A DNA stretch of 64,000 nucleotides from DASSTY01 sp035760645 (GTDB taxonomy: Bacteria > Gemmatimonadota > Gemmatimonadetes > Gemmatimonadales > GWC2-71-9), in NCBI GenBank assembly GCA_035760645.1, contig DASTSO010000099.1, forward strand, positions 14,909 through 78,908. The letters run 5' to 3'. Below are positions 1-8,250 of the stretch, piece after piece. Below the pieces are notes generated by a model, which did not search any database, was not told the DNA's origin, and saw nothing but the letters and a program-made list of their open reading frames with translations. A program made the position numbers and the translations under genes. Each line of letters starts with the position of its first letter. Positions within the stretch are counted from its first letter, which is position 1.

Positions 1-324
1 CTTGATCTTCCCCTCGAGCGTCGCGCGCGGGACGCTGCCGACCACGGTGTCCACGTGGCGGCCGTTCTTGAAGAAGAGGATGCTCGGGATCGAGCGGACG
101 TTGTAGCGCATCGCGGTGCGCTGGTTGGCGTCGACGTCCACCTTGCCGACCTTGAGCTGGCCGTTGTAGTCCGAGGCGATCTGCTCGAGGATCGGCGCGA
201 TGGCCTGGCAGGGCCCGCACCACGTCGCCCAGAAGTCGACGAGGACGAGCCCGTTGGACTGCTCGATCTCGCTGGTGAAGTTGTCGTCCGTGACGGCTAC
301 GGTCAGACCGTTCGCAGTGCCCAT
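1..324 (-). CDS. trxA: Thioredoxin (3' end cut by the window edge)
   Basis: Thiol-disulfide reductase of the cytoplasm that keeps protein cysteines reduced, recycled by thioredoxin reductase. The visible 108 residues contain the classic active site WCGPC near residues 35-39, preceded by VDFWATW, and the conserved cis-proline in SIPSILFF. Normal thioredoxins are about 108 residues, so only a few C-terminal codons can be missing. The ATG at 324-322 is preceded by GGAG about 8 nt upstream. It is divergent from the epimerase gene, and the roughly 100 nt between them must hold both promoters. The identification is secure; trxA rather than another thioredoxin paralogue rests on the canonical motif and length. 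Confidence 0.93.
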   Translation of the reverse strand, partial: MGTANGLTVAVTDDNFTSEIEQSNGLVLVDFWATWCGPCQAIAPILEQIASDYNGQLKVGKVDVDANQRTAMRYNVRSIPSILFFKNGRHVDTVVGSVPRATLEGKIK

Positions 325-427
325 GCTGTTATTCTCCAAGGTCGGCCGGGCCACGGCGGCCCGGGTCGGCGGTCCATGGTACTTCCCTACTTCGACTGAC
401 AATCCACTGGTTCCCGGAGACACCCGC

Positions 428-823
428 GTGTCGGATCGTCCCCGCATCGCCCACATCGGCATCGCCGTCGAGAACCTCGAGACGGCGCTCGGCTTCTACC
501 GCGACGTCCTGGGGCTCGAGCCCCACGCGCCCGAGGAGGCCGACGGCGCCACCATCGTCTCGCTCCCGTTCGGCGAGTCGGAGGTCGAGCTACTCACCTC
601 CGACCGGCCCGACAGCCCCATCGGCCGCTTCCTCGCCCGGCGCGGCCCCGGCATCCACCACGTCTGCTACCGGGTGCCCGACCTCGACGCGGCGCTCGCG
701 GCCTGCCGCGCGGCCGGCTACCGGCTGATCGACGAGGTGCCCCGCCAGGGGGCCGGCGGCCGCCGGATCGCCTTCGTGCACCCGAAGACCACGGCCGGCA
801 TCCTGCTCGAGCTCACCGAGTAA
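428..823 (+). CDS. mce: Methylmalonyl-CoA epimerase
   Basis: Vicinal-oxygen-chelate (glyoxalase fold) enzyme that interconverts (2R)- and (2S)-methylmalonyl-CoA in propionate and odd-chain fatty acid catabolism. The 131 residues start with IAHIGIAVENLETALGFYRD, whose His is a metal ligand, and continue with GIHHVCYRV and end in TAGILLELTE, whose Glu is the last ligand; this is the usual methylmalonyl-CoA epimerase pattern and length. The frame is open further upstream, but GTG at 428 is chosen because GGAGA lies 8-9 nt before it and the conserved domain begins 6 residues later. No mutase or carboxylase gene is in the window. A generic VOC-family protein is the alternative. Confidence 0.85.
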   Translation: MSDRPRIAHIGIAVENLETALGFYRDVLGLEPHAPEEADGATIVSLPFGESEVELLTSDRPDSPIGRFLARRGPGIHHVCYRVPDLDAALAACRAAGYRLIDEVPRQGAGGRRIAFVHPKTTAGILLELTE

Positions 824-830
824 GATAACC

Positions 831-872
831 GGGGCCGGGAGCGGACCGGTTCCCCGGCCTGCGCCCGGCCCC
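831..872. terminator. Candidate bidirectional hairpin between convergent genes
   Basis: GGGGCCGGG at 831-839 pairs perfectly with CCCGGCCCC at 864-872 across a 24-nt loop, between the convergent ends of the epimerase gene and the lipoprotein gene. There is no T-tract, so it may only pause or protect transcripts. Confidence 0.35.
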
Positions 873-893
873 GAAGGCGGCCGCCGGTGCCGC

Positions 894-1418
894 CTACTGC
901 TGCTGCGCCTGCACGCCCTGGTCGTCGCAGGGCCGGCCCGGCGCGCCGGCGGCCCGCAGGTCGAACCGGTAGACCAGCCACCCGTCGCGGTTGCTGCGGA
1001 TGGTGGTGAACGGTACCATGTACGCGCAGTCCTCGCGGCGGATCTGGACGTGCACGATGCGCTGGTTGTCGGTTTCGCCCTTGTCCTCGGCGACGATCTT
1101 GTGCGTCGTGCCGCGCAGGTAGGCCTGCATGATCAGGACGCGGCGCTCCCAGTCGGCCGGCTGGCCGGTGCGGGTCGCCGCGCCCTTTTCGGTACCCCAC
1201 AGCGTCGCCATGCGGGTGAGATTGCTGTCGGCGACGGCCTGGAGGAAGGCGCTGACGGTCTCCTTCGGCGACGCCGCCGGGGAGGTGGCCGACGCGCCCG
1301 CGGCGGCCGACGCGCCGCAGCCGGCGGCGCCGAGCGCGAGCCCGGACGCGAGCACGAGCGCGGACGCGAGGCGGCGCGCGGAGCGGCGCGGGCCGCCGGT
1401 AAGCCAGCGATGGGTCAC
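894..1418 (-). CDS. Hypothetical secreted or lipid-anchored protein
   Basis: The function is not recognised. The 174 residues begin with a basic, hydrophobic leader (RRLASALVLASGLALGAAGC) in which GAAGC resembles a relaxed lipobox, so export and possible lipidation are likely. After a low-complexity Ala/Ser linker, the mature part (SPKETVSAFLQAVADSNLTRM and onwards) resembles small NTF2-like extracytoplasmic domains in length and helix-strand order, but this is only an impression. Two later cysteines (EDCAYM and GRPCDD) could form a disulfide. It starts at GTG (1418-1416) with a purine-rich GAGAGA upstream, and is divergent from pdxJ. Confidence 0.6.
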   Translation of the reverse strand: MTHRWLTGGPRRSARRLASALVLASGLALGAAGCGASAAAGASATSPAASPKETVSAFLQAVADSNLTRMATLWGTEKGAATRTGQPADWERRVLIMQAYLRGTTHKIVAEDKGETDNQRIVHVQIRREDCAYMVPFTTIRSNRDGWLVYRFDLRAAGAPGRPCDDQGVQAQQQ

Positions 1419-1446
1419 GGATCTCTCGCAGTGTGAGGGGTCAGAG

Positions 1447-1454
1447 CGAACTTA
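1447..1454 (-). promoter_or_regulatory. Candidate -7 element TAAGTTCG
   Basis: On the minus strand TAAGTTCG matches the TAnnTTTG consensus of Bacteroidota-type promoters at all but one fixed base. It lies 28 nt upstream of the lipoprotein GTG start, leaving a leader of about 24 nt. No clear -33 element is seen. Confidence 0.35.
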
Positions 1455-1477
1455 ACGAACGCGACAGGTCCCGGGCA

Positions 1478-2206
1478 ATGCGCCTCTACGTCAACATCGA
1501 TCACGTCGCCACCGTGCGGCAGGCCCGCCGCACCGACGAGCCCGACCCCGTCGAGGCCGCGGCGTTCTGCGAAGCCGCGGGCGCGCACGGCATCACGGCG
1601 CACCTGCGGGAGGACCGGCGGCACATCCAGGACGACGACGTCGAGCGGCTCGCGCGCTCGGTCGGCACCGTGCTCAACCTGGAGCTCGCCACGCACCCCG
1701 ACATCGTCGCCCTCGCCTGCCGGCTCCGCCCCTACCAGGCCACCCTCGTCCCCGAGCGGCGCGAGGAGGTGACGACCGAGGGCGGCCTCGACGTCCGGGC
1801 CGGCGGCGCCCGCCTCGCCGACGCGATCGCGCGGATGCGCGACGCGGGCATCCACCTCAGTCTCTTCATCGACCCCGACCCGCGCGCCATCGACGCCGCG
1901 CGCGCCCTCGGCGTCCCCGCCGTCGAGCTCCACACCGGCCGCTACGCCCACACCTGGCGTGAGGGCGACGCCGCGCTCGACGAGCTGCGCGCGGCCGCGC
2001 GCCACGCCGCCGAGCAGGGGCTGCACGTGCACGCGGGACACGGACTTACCTATCGGAACGTCACCCCCGTCGCCGCGATCCCCGAGCTCGAGGAGCTGAA
2101 CATCGGCCACAGCATCGTGAGCCGCGCGGTGATGGTCGGAATGGAGGCCGCGGTACGGGAGATGCTCCGCCTCGTCACCCTGGCGAGGGCCGGGTCCGCG
2201 GCCTAG
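1478..2206 (+). CDS. pdxJ: Pyridoxine 5'-phosphate synthase
   Basis: Condenses 1-deoxyxylulose 5-phosphate with 3-amino-1-hydroxyacetone 1-phosphate in the DXP-dependent vitamin B6 pathway. The 242-residue protein has the family length and landmarks: MRLYVNIDHVATVRQAR at the N-terminus (Asn and His of the active site), GITAHLREDRRHIQDDDV, LVPERREEVTTEGGLDV, VELHTGRYA and VHAGHGLTYRNV, and it ends with LNIGHSIVSRAV. ATG 1478 is preferred over in-frame upstream ATGs because the conserved protein starts immediately with RLYVNID. The Hpt-like gene follows 50 nt downstream on the same strand and may be co-transcribed. Confidence 0.96.
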   Translation: MRLYVNIDHVATVRQARRTDEPDPVEAAAFCEAAGAHGITAHLREDRRHIQDDDVERLARSVGTVLNLELATHPDIVALACRLRPYQATLVPERREEVTTEGGLDVRAGGARLADAIARMRDAGIHLSLFIDPDPRAIDAARALGVPAVELHTGRYAHTWREGDAALDELRAAARHAAEQGLHVHAGHGLTYRNVTPVAAIPELEELNIGHSIVSRAVMVGMEAAVREMLRLVTLARAGSAA

Positions 2207-2256
2207 ACTTCCTCTTCCGTATCCCGTTCCCCTGCCCACATCCAGAGCGAGGCGCC

Positions 2257-4287
2257 ATGACGAGTCCCCTCGGGACGGCTGACTTCTTCGCGCTCGAGGC
2301 CGGCGACTATCTCGACCGTCTGGAGACGCTCGTCACCCGCCCCGACGGTCCGGACCCGGTCGAGCTGGTGCGAACCGCGCGCGGGCTCCGCGGCTCGGCC
2401 CTCATGGCCAACCAGCCGCAGATCGCCCGGGCCGCGGCGGGGCTCGAGGCGCTCGCACGCGCCTTCCGCGAGGACCGGCGTCCGTGGGATGCGGCGACCC
2501 GCGAGCAGTCGGCGCAGGCGGTCGAGGAGTTCCGTCTCCTCGTGCGCCGGAGCCGGGAGTGGACCGACGCCGAGACCCAGCGCGCGACCCGGCTCGCCGG
2601 CGCGCTCGAGGACCTCGCCGGCGGCGCCCTGGGCGAGCGCGGCTGGACGCCGCGCGCGCGGCCCGGCGAGCTCAACCCCGGGGTGCGCGCCTTCGTCGCG
2701 CGCGAGGGGGCGCTCATCGCGAGCGCGCTCGACCGCGCCGCCCGCGCCTTCGATGCCGACCCCGCGAACCGCGAGCCGCTCCACGTCGTGCTCCGGCGGA
2801 TGCAGTCGCTGCGGGGGCTCGCCGAGCTGTCGGACCTGTCCCCGCTGCCCGAGATCCTCGACGGGCTCGAGCTCGCCATGGGCGACCTCACCCGGCTCTT
2901 CGCCCCCCCGCCCGGCGTCGCCCGGGTGCTCGACGCCGGCGCGCAGGCGCTCACGCGGGTCTCGCGCGACGTGGCCGACGACGGCCGCCCGACGCCGGAC
3001 ACCGAGGAGGCGCGCCGCTTCACCGACCTGCTGCTGCGCGCCTTCGCGGCCGAGCGCGACGTGGTGCCGGTCGAGTCGCTGCTCGTCGCGGGGGATCCCG
3101 ACGCGATGCGCAGCCCGACGCAGCCGCCCTTCACCGCGCCGGCCCCGCTGGGCCCGCTCGAGCTCGTGAGCCACGGCGAGCACCTCGCGCAGACCGCCGC
3201 GGGGCTCGAGGATGCGCGCTCCCAGACCGAGCGCGACCTCCGGCTCTACGGCCTCGTCGCCGCGCTCCGCACACTCGCCACGGCGGCGCCCGCGTCGGTG
3301 GCCGCGGGCGCGGGCGCGTTCGCCGACGCCGCGCGCACCGCCATCGCGAGCGGCGCCGCGGCGGCCGACCCGGCGGGCTTCGCCGCCGTCCTGCGCGAGG
3401 CGGGCACGCTGCTGCACGGCGCCGCCGAGCCCGGGCGGCTCGGCACGCTCGGCGACGCGCTCGCCGCCCTCGCGACGCGGCTCCGCGGCGCGGCCGCCGC
3501 CGCGCCGGCGGCGGAATCGGCCCTTGAGACGCTCGTCGAGAGACCCGTCGCGCCCCCGCTCGCCACCGCGGTCGAGGAGCCGATCGCAGCCCCGCTCGCC
3601 GTGCCCGTCGAGCCGGCCGATGGGGTGGTCGCGATCGAGGCGCTCGCGCTCGAGGGCGAGCCGCTCATCGTCCGCCGGGGCGACCCGGCTGCCGCCGAGC
3701 TCGCCACCTCTCCCGTCGTGCCGATCGAGGCGCTCGCGCCCGACGGCGCCGAGCCGCCGATCGTGCCGATCGAGGCGCTCGCCCCGGACACGCTCGCCCC
3801 CGAGGCGGTCGCCCCTGAGGTGGTCGCGGCCGTGCCGGTGACGCCGCCCGACGCGGTGCCCGAGCCGGCGGCGCAGCCCGCGCTCACCCCGTTCGAGGCG
3901 AGCTTCGCCACCTACGCCCTCCTCGTGCGCGAGCGCGGGCTCGGCGAGCCGTCGCTGCGCGCACTCGTGGCCCCCGCGACCGGGGTGCCGGTGCGCGAGT
4001 CCTATCTCGAGCCCGCCACCGTGCCGGGCGTGGTCGAGCCGGAACCGGAGCCGGAACCGGAGCCGGCGGCCGCGCCGGAGCCGGTCGCCCCGACGCTCGA
4101 GCCCGCGATCGTGGATATCGGCGCCCTCTGCTACCGCGGCCGGGCGGCGCTCGAGCGCGCCCGTGAAGTGCGCGACGCGCTCGCCGCCCGGCTCGCCGGC
4201 GACGGCGTCGCGCCCGCCGACGCCGCCGTCCGCCCGCTCCTCGACGAGCTCCTCGACCTCGTCCCCCTCGCGCTCGACGACGCGTGA
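2257..4287 (+). CDS. Large Hpt-like protein lacking phosphotransfer histidines
   Basis: A 676-residue Ala/Pro/Glu-rich protein. Residues 1-110 and about 140-270 look like four-helix Hpt (histidine phosphotransfer) modules of the CheA/Hpt type. The diagnostic HTLKGSA segment appears as ARGLRGSA (residues 41-48), with Arg42 where the phosphorylated His should be, and again as MQSLRGLA (182-189), with Gln183 at that position. Residues about 430-610 are a low-complexity linker with repeated PIEALAP and EPEPEP units. A final helical segment begins near residue 620. There is no kinase core, CheW or receiver domain. This suggests a non-phosphorylatable scaffold or binding partner rather than a working phosphorelay protein; the function is unknown. 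Its end overlaps the next gene by 4 nt (GTGA). Confidence 0.6.
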   Translation: MTSPLGTADFFALEAGDYLDRLETLVTRPDGPDPVELVRTARGLRGSALMANQPQIARAAAGLEALARAFREDRRPWDAATREQSAQAVEEFRLLVRRSREWTDAETQRATRLAGALEDLAGGALGERGWTPRARPGELNPGVRAFVAREGALIASALDRAARAFDADPANREPLHVVLRRMQSLRGLAELSDLSPLPEILDGLELAMGDLTRLFAPPPGVARVLDAGAQALTRVSRDVADDGRPTPDTEEARRFTDLLLRAFAAERDVVPVESLLVAGDPDAMRSPTQPPFTAPAPLGPLELVSHGEHLAQTAAGLEDARSQTERDLRLYGLVAALRTLATAAPASVAAGAGAFADAARTAIASGAAAADPAGFAAVLREAGTLLHGAAEPGRLGTLGDALAALATRLRGAAAAAPAAESALETLVERPVAPPLATAVEEPIAAPLAVPVEPADGVVAIEALALEGEPLIVRRGDPAAAELATSPVVPIEALAPDGAEPPIVPIEALAPDTLAPEAVAPEVVAAVPVTPPDAVPEPAAQPALTPFEASFATYALLVRERGLGEPSLRALVAPATGVPVRESYLEPATVPGVVEPEPEPEPEPAAAPEPVAPTLEPAIVDIGALCYRGRAALERAREVRDALAARLAGDGVAPADAAVRPLLDELLDLVPLALDDA

Positions 4288-5465
4288 CCCCGACGTCTCC
4301 CGATACCATCACCGCCATGCCGCCCGCGCCCTCGCGCGGGCGGCGGCTCGTCGCGTCGTTCGTCGGCGTCGGCGTCTCGCTCGCGCTCCTGGTGTGGGCC
4401 TTCCGCGGCGTGCAGCTGCACGAGTTCCTGGGCTACGTCGCCGGCGCGCACCCGGGCTGGCTCCTGGCCGCCGTCGCCGTCGCGACGTTCTGCTTCGTGG
4501 TGCGCGCGCTGCGCTGGCGCCTCCTGCTGCGCCGCGACGACGGTGGGCCGGTCGCCTGGGGCCCGCTCTGGCACGCGACGGCGATCGGCTTCATGGCGAA
4601 CAACGTCCTCCCGCTCCGCGCGGGCGAGGTGCTGCGCTGCGTCGCGGTGAGCCGGCTGGGGGGCACCCGCCTCAGCGCCGCCTTGAGCTCGATCGCGGTG
4701 GAGCGGATCTTCGACGGGCTCGCCGTCGTGCTCCTGCTCGCCGTGGCCCTCTTCTCGCCCGGGCTCTCGCCGAACGTCACGGTCGGCGGCGTCTCGGTCT
4801 CGCACGCCGCCACCGGCGCCGGCATCGTCTGCCTCGTCGCGCTCGCGCTCGCCGGCGCCGTGGTCGCCTGGCCGCTCGCGGCGGAGCGCGTGGTGCGGCG
4901 GCTGGTGCCCGCGCGCGGGCTCGCCGACCGGCTCGTCGCCCTCATCGACGGCGTGCGGCACGGGCTCGCGGTGCTGCGCTCACCGGGACGGCTCCTCGCC
5001 GTCCTCGCCTGGTCGCTCGCGCACTGGCTCCTCAACGGGCTCGCGTTCTACCTCGCCTTCCTCGCCTTCGACCTGCAGGTCGGGCATCCGGTGAACTTCG
5101 CCGCGGCGCTCCTCGTGCAGGGGCTCCTGATCTTCGGCATCGCGGCGCCGAGCACGCCGGGCTACGCCGGCGTCTTCGAGGCGGTCATCGTCGCGGCGCT
5201 CGCGCTCTACGGCGTCGGCAACGGGCCCGCCTCCGCCTACGCCGTGACGTACCACCTCACGACGTTCGTGCCGATCACGCTGCTGGGCCTCTGGTCGGTG
5301 GCCCGGATGCCCGGCGGACTGCGCGACCTGAGCCGCGCGGGCGAAAGGGCCGCGGCGGCGACCGCGACCCCGGCGGAGCCCGCGACGGATTCCACGACGG
5401 ATTCCGCGGCGGATTCCGCGGCGGATTCCGCGGCGGGCGCCGCGGCGACGCCGGCGCGCGGATGA
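4284..5465 (+). CDS. Lysylphosphatidylglycerol synthase TM-region family membrane protein
   Basis: Polytopic inner-membrane protein of the LPG_synthase_TM (UPF0104) family. The 393 residues carry about eight hydrophobic segments plus hallmarks such as WRLLLRRD, NNVLPLRAGEVLR, GTRLSAALSSIAVERIFDG and GIAAPSTPGYAGVFE. The C-terminal aminoacyl-transferase domain of full MprF is absent, so it resembles the flippase or transport half only; its substrate is unknown. The C-terminus ends in a hydrophilic tail with four copies of a 12-bp repeat. GTG 4284 overlaps the stop codon of the previous gene; ATG 4317 is an alternative start. ispE starts 13 nt downstream, so the two probably share a transcript. 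Confidence 0.82.
   Translation: MTPTSPDTITAMPPAPSRGRRLVASFVGVGVSLALLVWAFRGVQLHEFLGYVAGAHPGWLLAAVAVATFCFVVRALRWRLLLRRDDGGPVAWGPLWHATAIGFMANNVLPLRAGEVLRCVAVSRLGGTRLSAALSSIAVERIFDGLAVVLLLAVALFSPGLSPNVTVGGVSVSHAATGAGIVCLVALALAGAVVAWPLAAERVVRRLVPARGLADRLVALIDGVRHGLAVLRSPGRLLAVLAWSLAHWLLNGLAFYLAFLAFDLQVGHPVNFAAALLVQGLLIFGIAAPSTPGYAGVFEAVIVAALALYGVGNGPASAYAVTYHLTTFVPITLLGLWSVARMPGGLRDLSRAGERAAAATATPAEPATDSTTDSAADSAADSAAGAAATPARG
5384..5431 (+). repeat. Four 12-bp coding tandem repeats
   Basis: Four consecutive 12-bp units of the type GGCGGATTCCGC (the first two slightly diverged) encode DSTTDSAADSAADSA at the C-terminal tail of the UPF0104 protein. Whole-codon copy-number changes would lengthen the tail without a frameshift. 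Confidence 0.9.
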
Positions 5466-5478
5466 GCGCGGGGGCGGC

Positions 5479-6375
5479 ATGAGCGACGCCGTCACGCTCC
5501 GCGCGCACGCGAAGCTCAACCTCTTCCTCCGCGTCCTCGCGCGCGAGGCGGACGGCTACCACGGCCTCGAGACGCTCTTCTGCCTGGTGAGTCTCGCCGA
5601 CGAGCTCACCGCCGAGCGGCGCGAGGGCCGCGGCTTGACGCTCGAGGTGACGGGCGCCGACACCGGCGCCGAGGCGGACAACCTCGCCGTGCGCGCGGCG
5701 AAGCTGGTGCTCGACGGCACCGGCCACCGCTTCGGCGTGCATCTCCGGCTCACCAAGCGGATCCCCGTGCAGGCCGGTCTCGGCGGCGGCTCGAGCGACG
5801 CGGCCGCGGCGCTCCACGCCGTCAACGCGCTCGCCAATCACGCGGTCCCCCGCCACGAGCTGCTGCAGTACGGTGCCCGCCTCGGCGCCGACGTGCCCTT
5901 CTTCGTGAGCGGCGCCCCGCTCGCGCTCGCCTGGGGCCACGGCGAGCGGCTGCTGCGGCTGCCGCCGCTCCCGGCCGCGCCCGCGCTCCTGCTCACCCCC
6001 CGCGTCGCCGTCGGCACGGCGGAGGCCTACGGCTGGGTCTCCGAGGCCCGAGGCGCGACGGCGCGCCGCGGCGGGCTCGCGCTCGACCTCGACGCGCTCT
6101 CCACCTGGGGCGACGTCGCCCGGATGGGGGGCAACGATTTCGAGTCCCCCGTCTTCGGCCGCCTCGCCGAGGTGCGCGCCGCCTTCGAGGCGCTGGCCGG
6201 CACCCATCCTCTGCTCTGCCGCATGAGCGGCTCGGGCTCCACGCTGTTCGCCGTCTACCGCACCGCGCGCGACCGCGACGACGCGAAGCTGATGCTCGGC
6301 CGCAAGTACGGCACGACGACCGCGGTCGAGACCCTCGCCACCGCCGCGCCGGGACCGGTCACCTCCCCGGCCTGA
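5479..6375 (+). CDS. ispE: 4-diphosphocytidyl-2-C-methyl-D-erythritol kinase
   Basis: GHMP-family kinase that phosphorylates CDP-methylerythritol at the 2-hydroxyl, the fourth step of the MEP isoprenoid pathway. The 298 residues contain AHAKLNLFLRVL with the catalytic Lys, the ATP-binding glycine loop IPVQAGLGGGSSDAAAAL, GADVPFF, and the C-terminal MSGSGSTLFAV loop, all in the standard order. ATG 5479 follows the GGGGGCGGC stretch after the UPF0104 stop codon; no strong Shine-Dalgarno is visible. Pairing of a MEP-pathway gene with an LPG-synthase-like flippase is suggestive of envelope lipid synthesis, but no direct link can be shown. Confidence 0.96.
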   Translation: MSDAVTLRAHAKLNLFLRVLAREADGYHGLETLFCLVSLADELTAERREGRGLTLEVTGADTGAEADNLAVRAAKLVLDGTGHRFGVHLRLTKRIPVQAGLGGGSSDAAAALHAVNALANHAVPRHELLQYGARLGADVPFFVSGAPLALAWGHGERLLRLPPLPAAPALLLTPRVAVGTAEAYGWVSEARGATARRGGLALDLDALSTWGDVARMGGNDFESPVFGRLAEVRAAFEALAGTHPLLCRMSGSGSTLFAVYRTARDRDDAKLMLGRKYGTTTAVETLATAAPGPVTSPA

Positions 6376-6719
6376 GGCGGCCCGCCTCCCTCCGCCCCGC
6401 TTCCCGGCGCCGACGAGCCGCCCCCCCGACGAGCCGCCCACCCGACGAGCCGCCCACCCGACAATCGGTCGGCTGCGTGTCATTCGATTGAGAGGACCGG
6501 CGACGCAGGTCCGTCGTCGTCGCGACGGTCCGCTACGCCTGTTCCGAACGACACCCGATCCGCCGGACGGCTCGGCCTCCGGCGCGCACCCCGAGGGTAG
6601 TCAGCGCGCACCATCCAGACGACTCACGCGCCACGCCGTGCTGCCGCGTCGTCTCGCCGGCCTCCGCTCCCGAGCAACGCCCCGCCCGACGCGACGTGTC
6701 CCGACTCATGGGAGGCGTC
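6376..6719. other. 344-bp intergenic region with three 16-bp tandem repeats
   Basis: Separates ispE from the respiratory operon. Positions 6411-6458 hold three tandem 16-bp units, CGACGAGCCGCCCACC (first copy with a single change). The rest has no convincing gene on either strand. TTCGATTG at 6483-6490 only partly resembles the promoter 8-mer seen elsewhere; the operon promoter should lie here but cannot be pinned down. Confidence 0.6.
6710..6715 (+). promoter_or_regulatory. Ribosome binding site that fixes the operon's first start
   Basis: GGGAGG ends 4 nt before ATG 6720. This selects 6720 over the in-frame ATGs at 6696 and 6708, which have no such site. Confidence 0.7.
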
Positions 6720-8234
6720 ATGCTCGACCGGCCGTTTCAGCACCCGCACCGCCGCCTGGGGCCGCGCGCTCTGGGTCTGGGCCTCGGCCTCGCCCTCGCC
6801 GCCGCCCCCGTCGCCCCCGCCGCGGGCGCGCCCGCGCCGCTCTCCGGGGGCCGCCCGGATTACGCGTCCTACATCCGCAGCCGGCCGAACACGGTCGTGG
6901 TCTACGACGGCCGCGTCTGGGTGCGGCACGCGCACTCGGCCATCCCGGCCTTCGCCCGCAAGTACGGCCTGGCCTGCTCCGCCTGCCATACCGCCTGGCC
7001 CGAGCTCAACGCCTTCGGCCAGCGCTTCAAGGACAACGGCTACCAGCTCGGCAACGACCGCGACTCGCCCATCTGGCAGGCGCCGGCCTACTGGCCCATC
7101 GCCGTGCGCACCACGCCCCAGTGGCGCCTGGAGCGCACCACGCACCAGCCGATCGACCTGGTGCCGGGCGACACCGCCGGCGGGGTCGCCGAGGGAACGG
7201 TCACGCAGTCGGGGTTCGACATCTCGGGCGCCGACCTCCTCCTGCTCGGCACGCTCTACCGGAACATCACCTTCGGCTTCGTCCCGACGATCGACGCCGA
7301 CGGCACGGTCGGCATCGAGGCGGCGTTCGTCCGGCTCGACAACCTGCTGAAGTCGAGCTGGGCCAACCTGAAGCTGGGCAAGTTCGAGCTGGACAATCTC
7401 CTCTCCGAGAAGCGGATCGTCACCCTCTCCGGCAACGGCGGCCTCTACCAGAGCTATCACTTCGTCCCGATCGGCGATGCGACCACCTTCGGCCTCGGCG
7501 ACAATCAGATCGGCGCCGAGCTGATGGGCCACTCGGCCAACAGCTACAGCCGCTACAGCCTCGCCGTCCTCACCAACACCAGCGGCGAGCCGGGGCTGAC
7601 GGCCAGCGGCGCCTACGACGGCATGCTCACGCTGAGCCAGGCCGTGGACGCGGGCCGCCTCGGCATCGAGCGGCTCGGGGTGTTCGGCTACGTCGGCCAG
7701 CGGCCCACGACCTTCACCACCGCCGGCGGCGAGCCGGTCCCCGGCACCGGCACCAACCACAAGCGCTTCTATCGGATCGGCGCAGTGGGCGACTTCTTCC
7801 TCGGCAACCTCGAGTTCCTGCCGTTCTACGTGCATGCCTCGGACGACAAGTACCTCGCCACCGGCACCCCGGTCGGCGCGCCGCTCCCGACCGGGGCCCA
7901 GAGCCCGATCTGGAATGGTGCGCTTCTCGAGACGCACTTCTATGTCGGCACCCAGCTGCTGCTGATCCAGCGCAGCGAGATCGTGCGCATGGCCCGCCAG
8001 GCGCTCCCCGACACGCCGAAGTCGCTGGGCAACGTCGACGCCTTCACGTTCGGGGTCCGCGGGTACCCGATCATGTTCAGCCGGGCCGGGCTCGCCGCGA
8101 CCGCCGAGGTCGCGTTCAGCAAGACCGTCGGCGGGGTGCCGCTGAGCGGAGACGGCGTGGGGCTGCCGCCCCTCGCGCCGGACACCGACGTGTGGAGCAC
8201 CAGCGTGCTGGTCGCGTTCGATTTCGCCTTCTGA
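6720..8234 (+). CDS. Outer-membrane barrel-like protein with an N-terminal c-type heme motif
   Basis: A 504-residue exported protein. A signal peptide covers roughly residues 1-37 (basic start, LGLGLGLALAAAPVAPAAGA). A single heme c site CSACH sits at residues 86-90 in YGLACSACHTAWPELNAFG, a context common to an uncharacterised family of cytochrome c proteins. The remaining 400 residues alternate short polar and aromatic strands and end in VLVAFDFAF, a typical beta-barrel C-terminus with terminal Phe. The likely location is the outer membrane with the heme near the periplasmic face. It is first in the cytochrome/oxidase operon, so a role in electron transfer is inferred. The barrel fold is predicted from the pattern only. 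Confidence 0.7.
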   Translation: MLDRPFQHPHRRLGPRALGLGLGLALAAAPVAPAAGAPAPLSGGRPDYASYIRSRPNTVVVYDGRVWVRHAHSAIPAFARKYGLACSACHTAWPELNAFGQRFKDNGYQLGNDRDSPIWQAPAYWPIAVRTTPQWRLERTTHQPIDLVPGDTAGGVAEGTVTQSGFDISGADLLLLGTLYRNITFGFVPTIDADGTVGIEAAFVRLDNLLKSSWANLKLGKFELDNLLSEKRIVTLSGNGGLYQSYHFVPIGDATTFGLGDNQIGAELMGHSANSYSRYSLAVLTNTSGEPGLTASGAYDGMLTLSQAVDAGRLGIERLGVFGYVGQRPTTFTTAGGEPVPGTGTNHKRFYRIGAVGDFFLGNLEFLPFYVHASDDKYLATGTPVGAPLPTGAQSPIWNGALLETHFYVGTQLLLIQRSEIVRMARQALPDTPKSLGNVDAFTFGVRGYPIMFSRAGLAATAEVAFSKTVGGVPLSGDGVGLPPLAPDTDVWSTSVLVAFDFAF

Positions 8235-8250
8235 CGAACGGAGGGCCCAG

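Noticed and set aside
4284..5465. MprF-type lysylphosphatidylglycerol synthase
   Set aside because: Only the membrane region is present; the C-terminal aminoacyl-transfer domain is missing.
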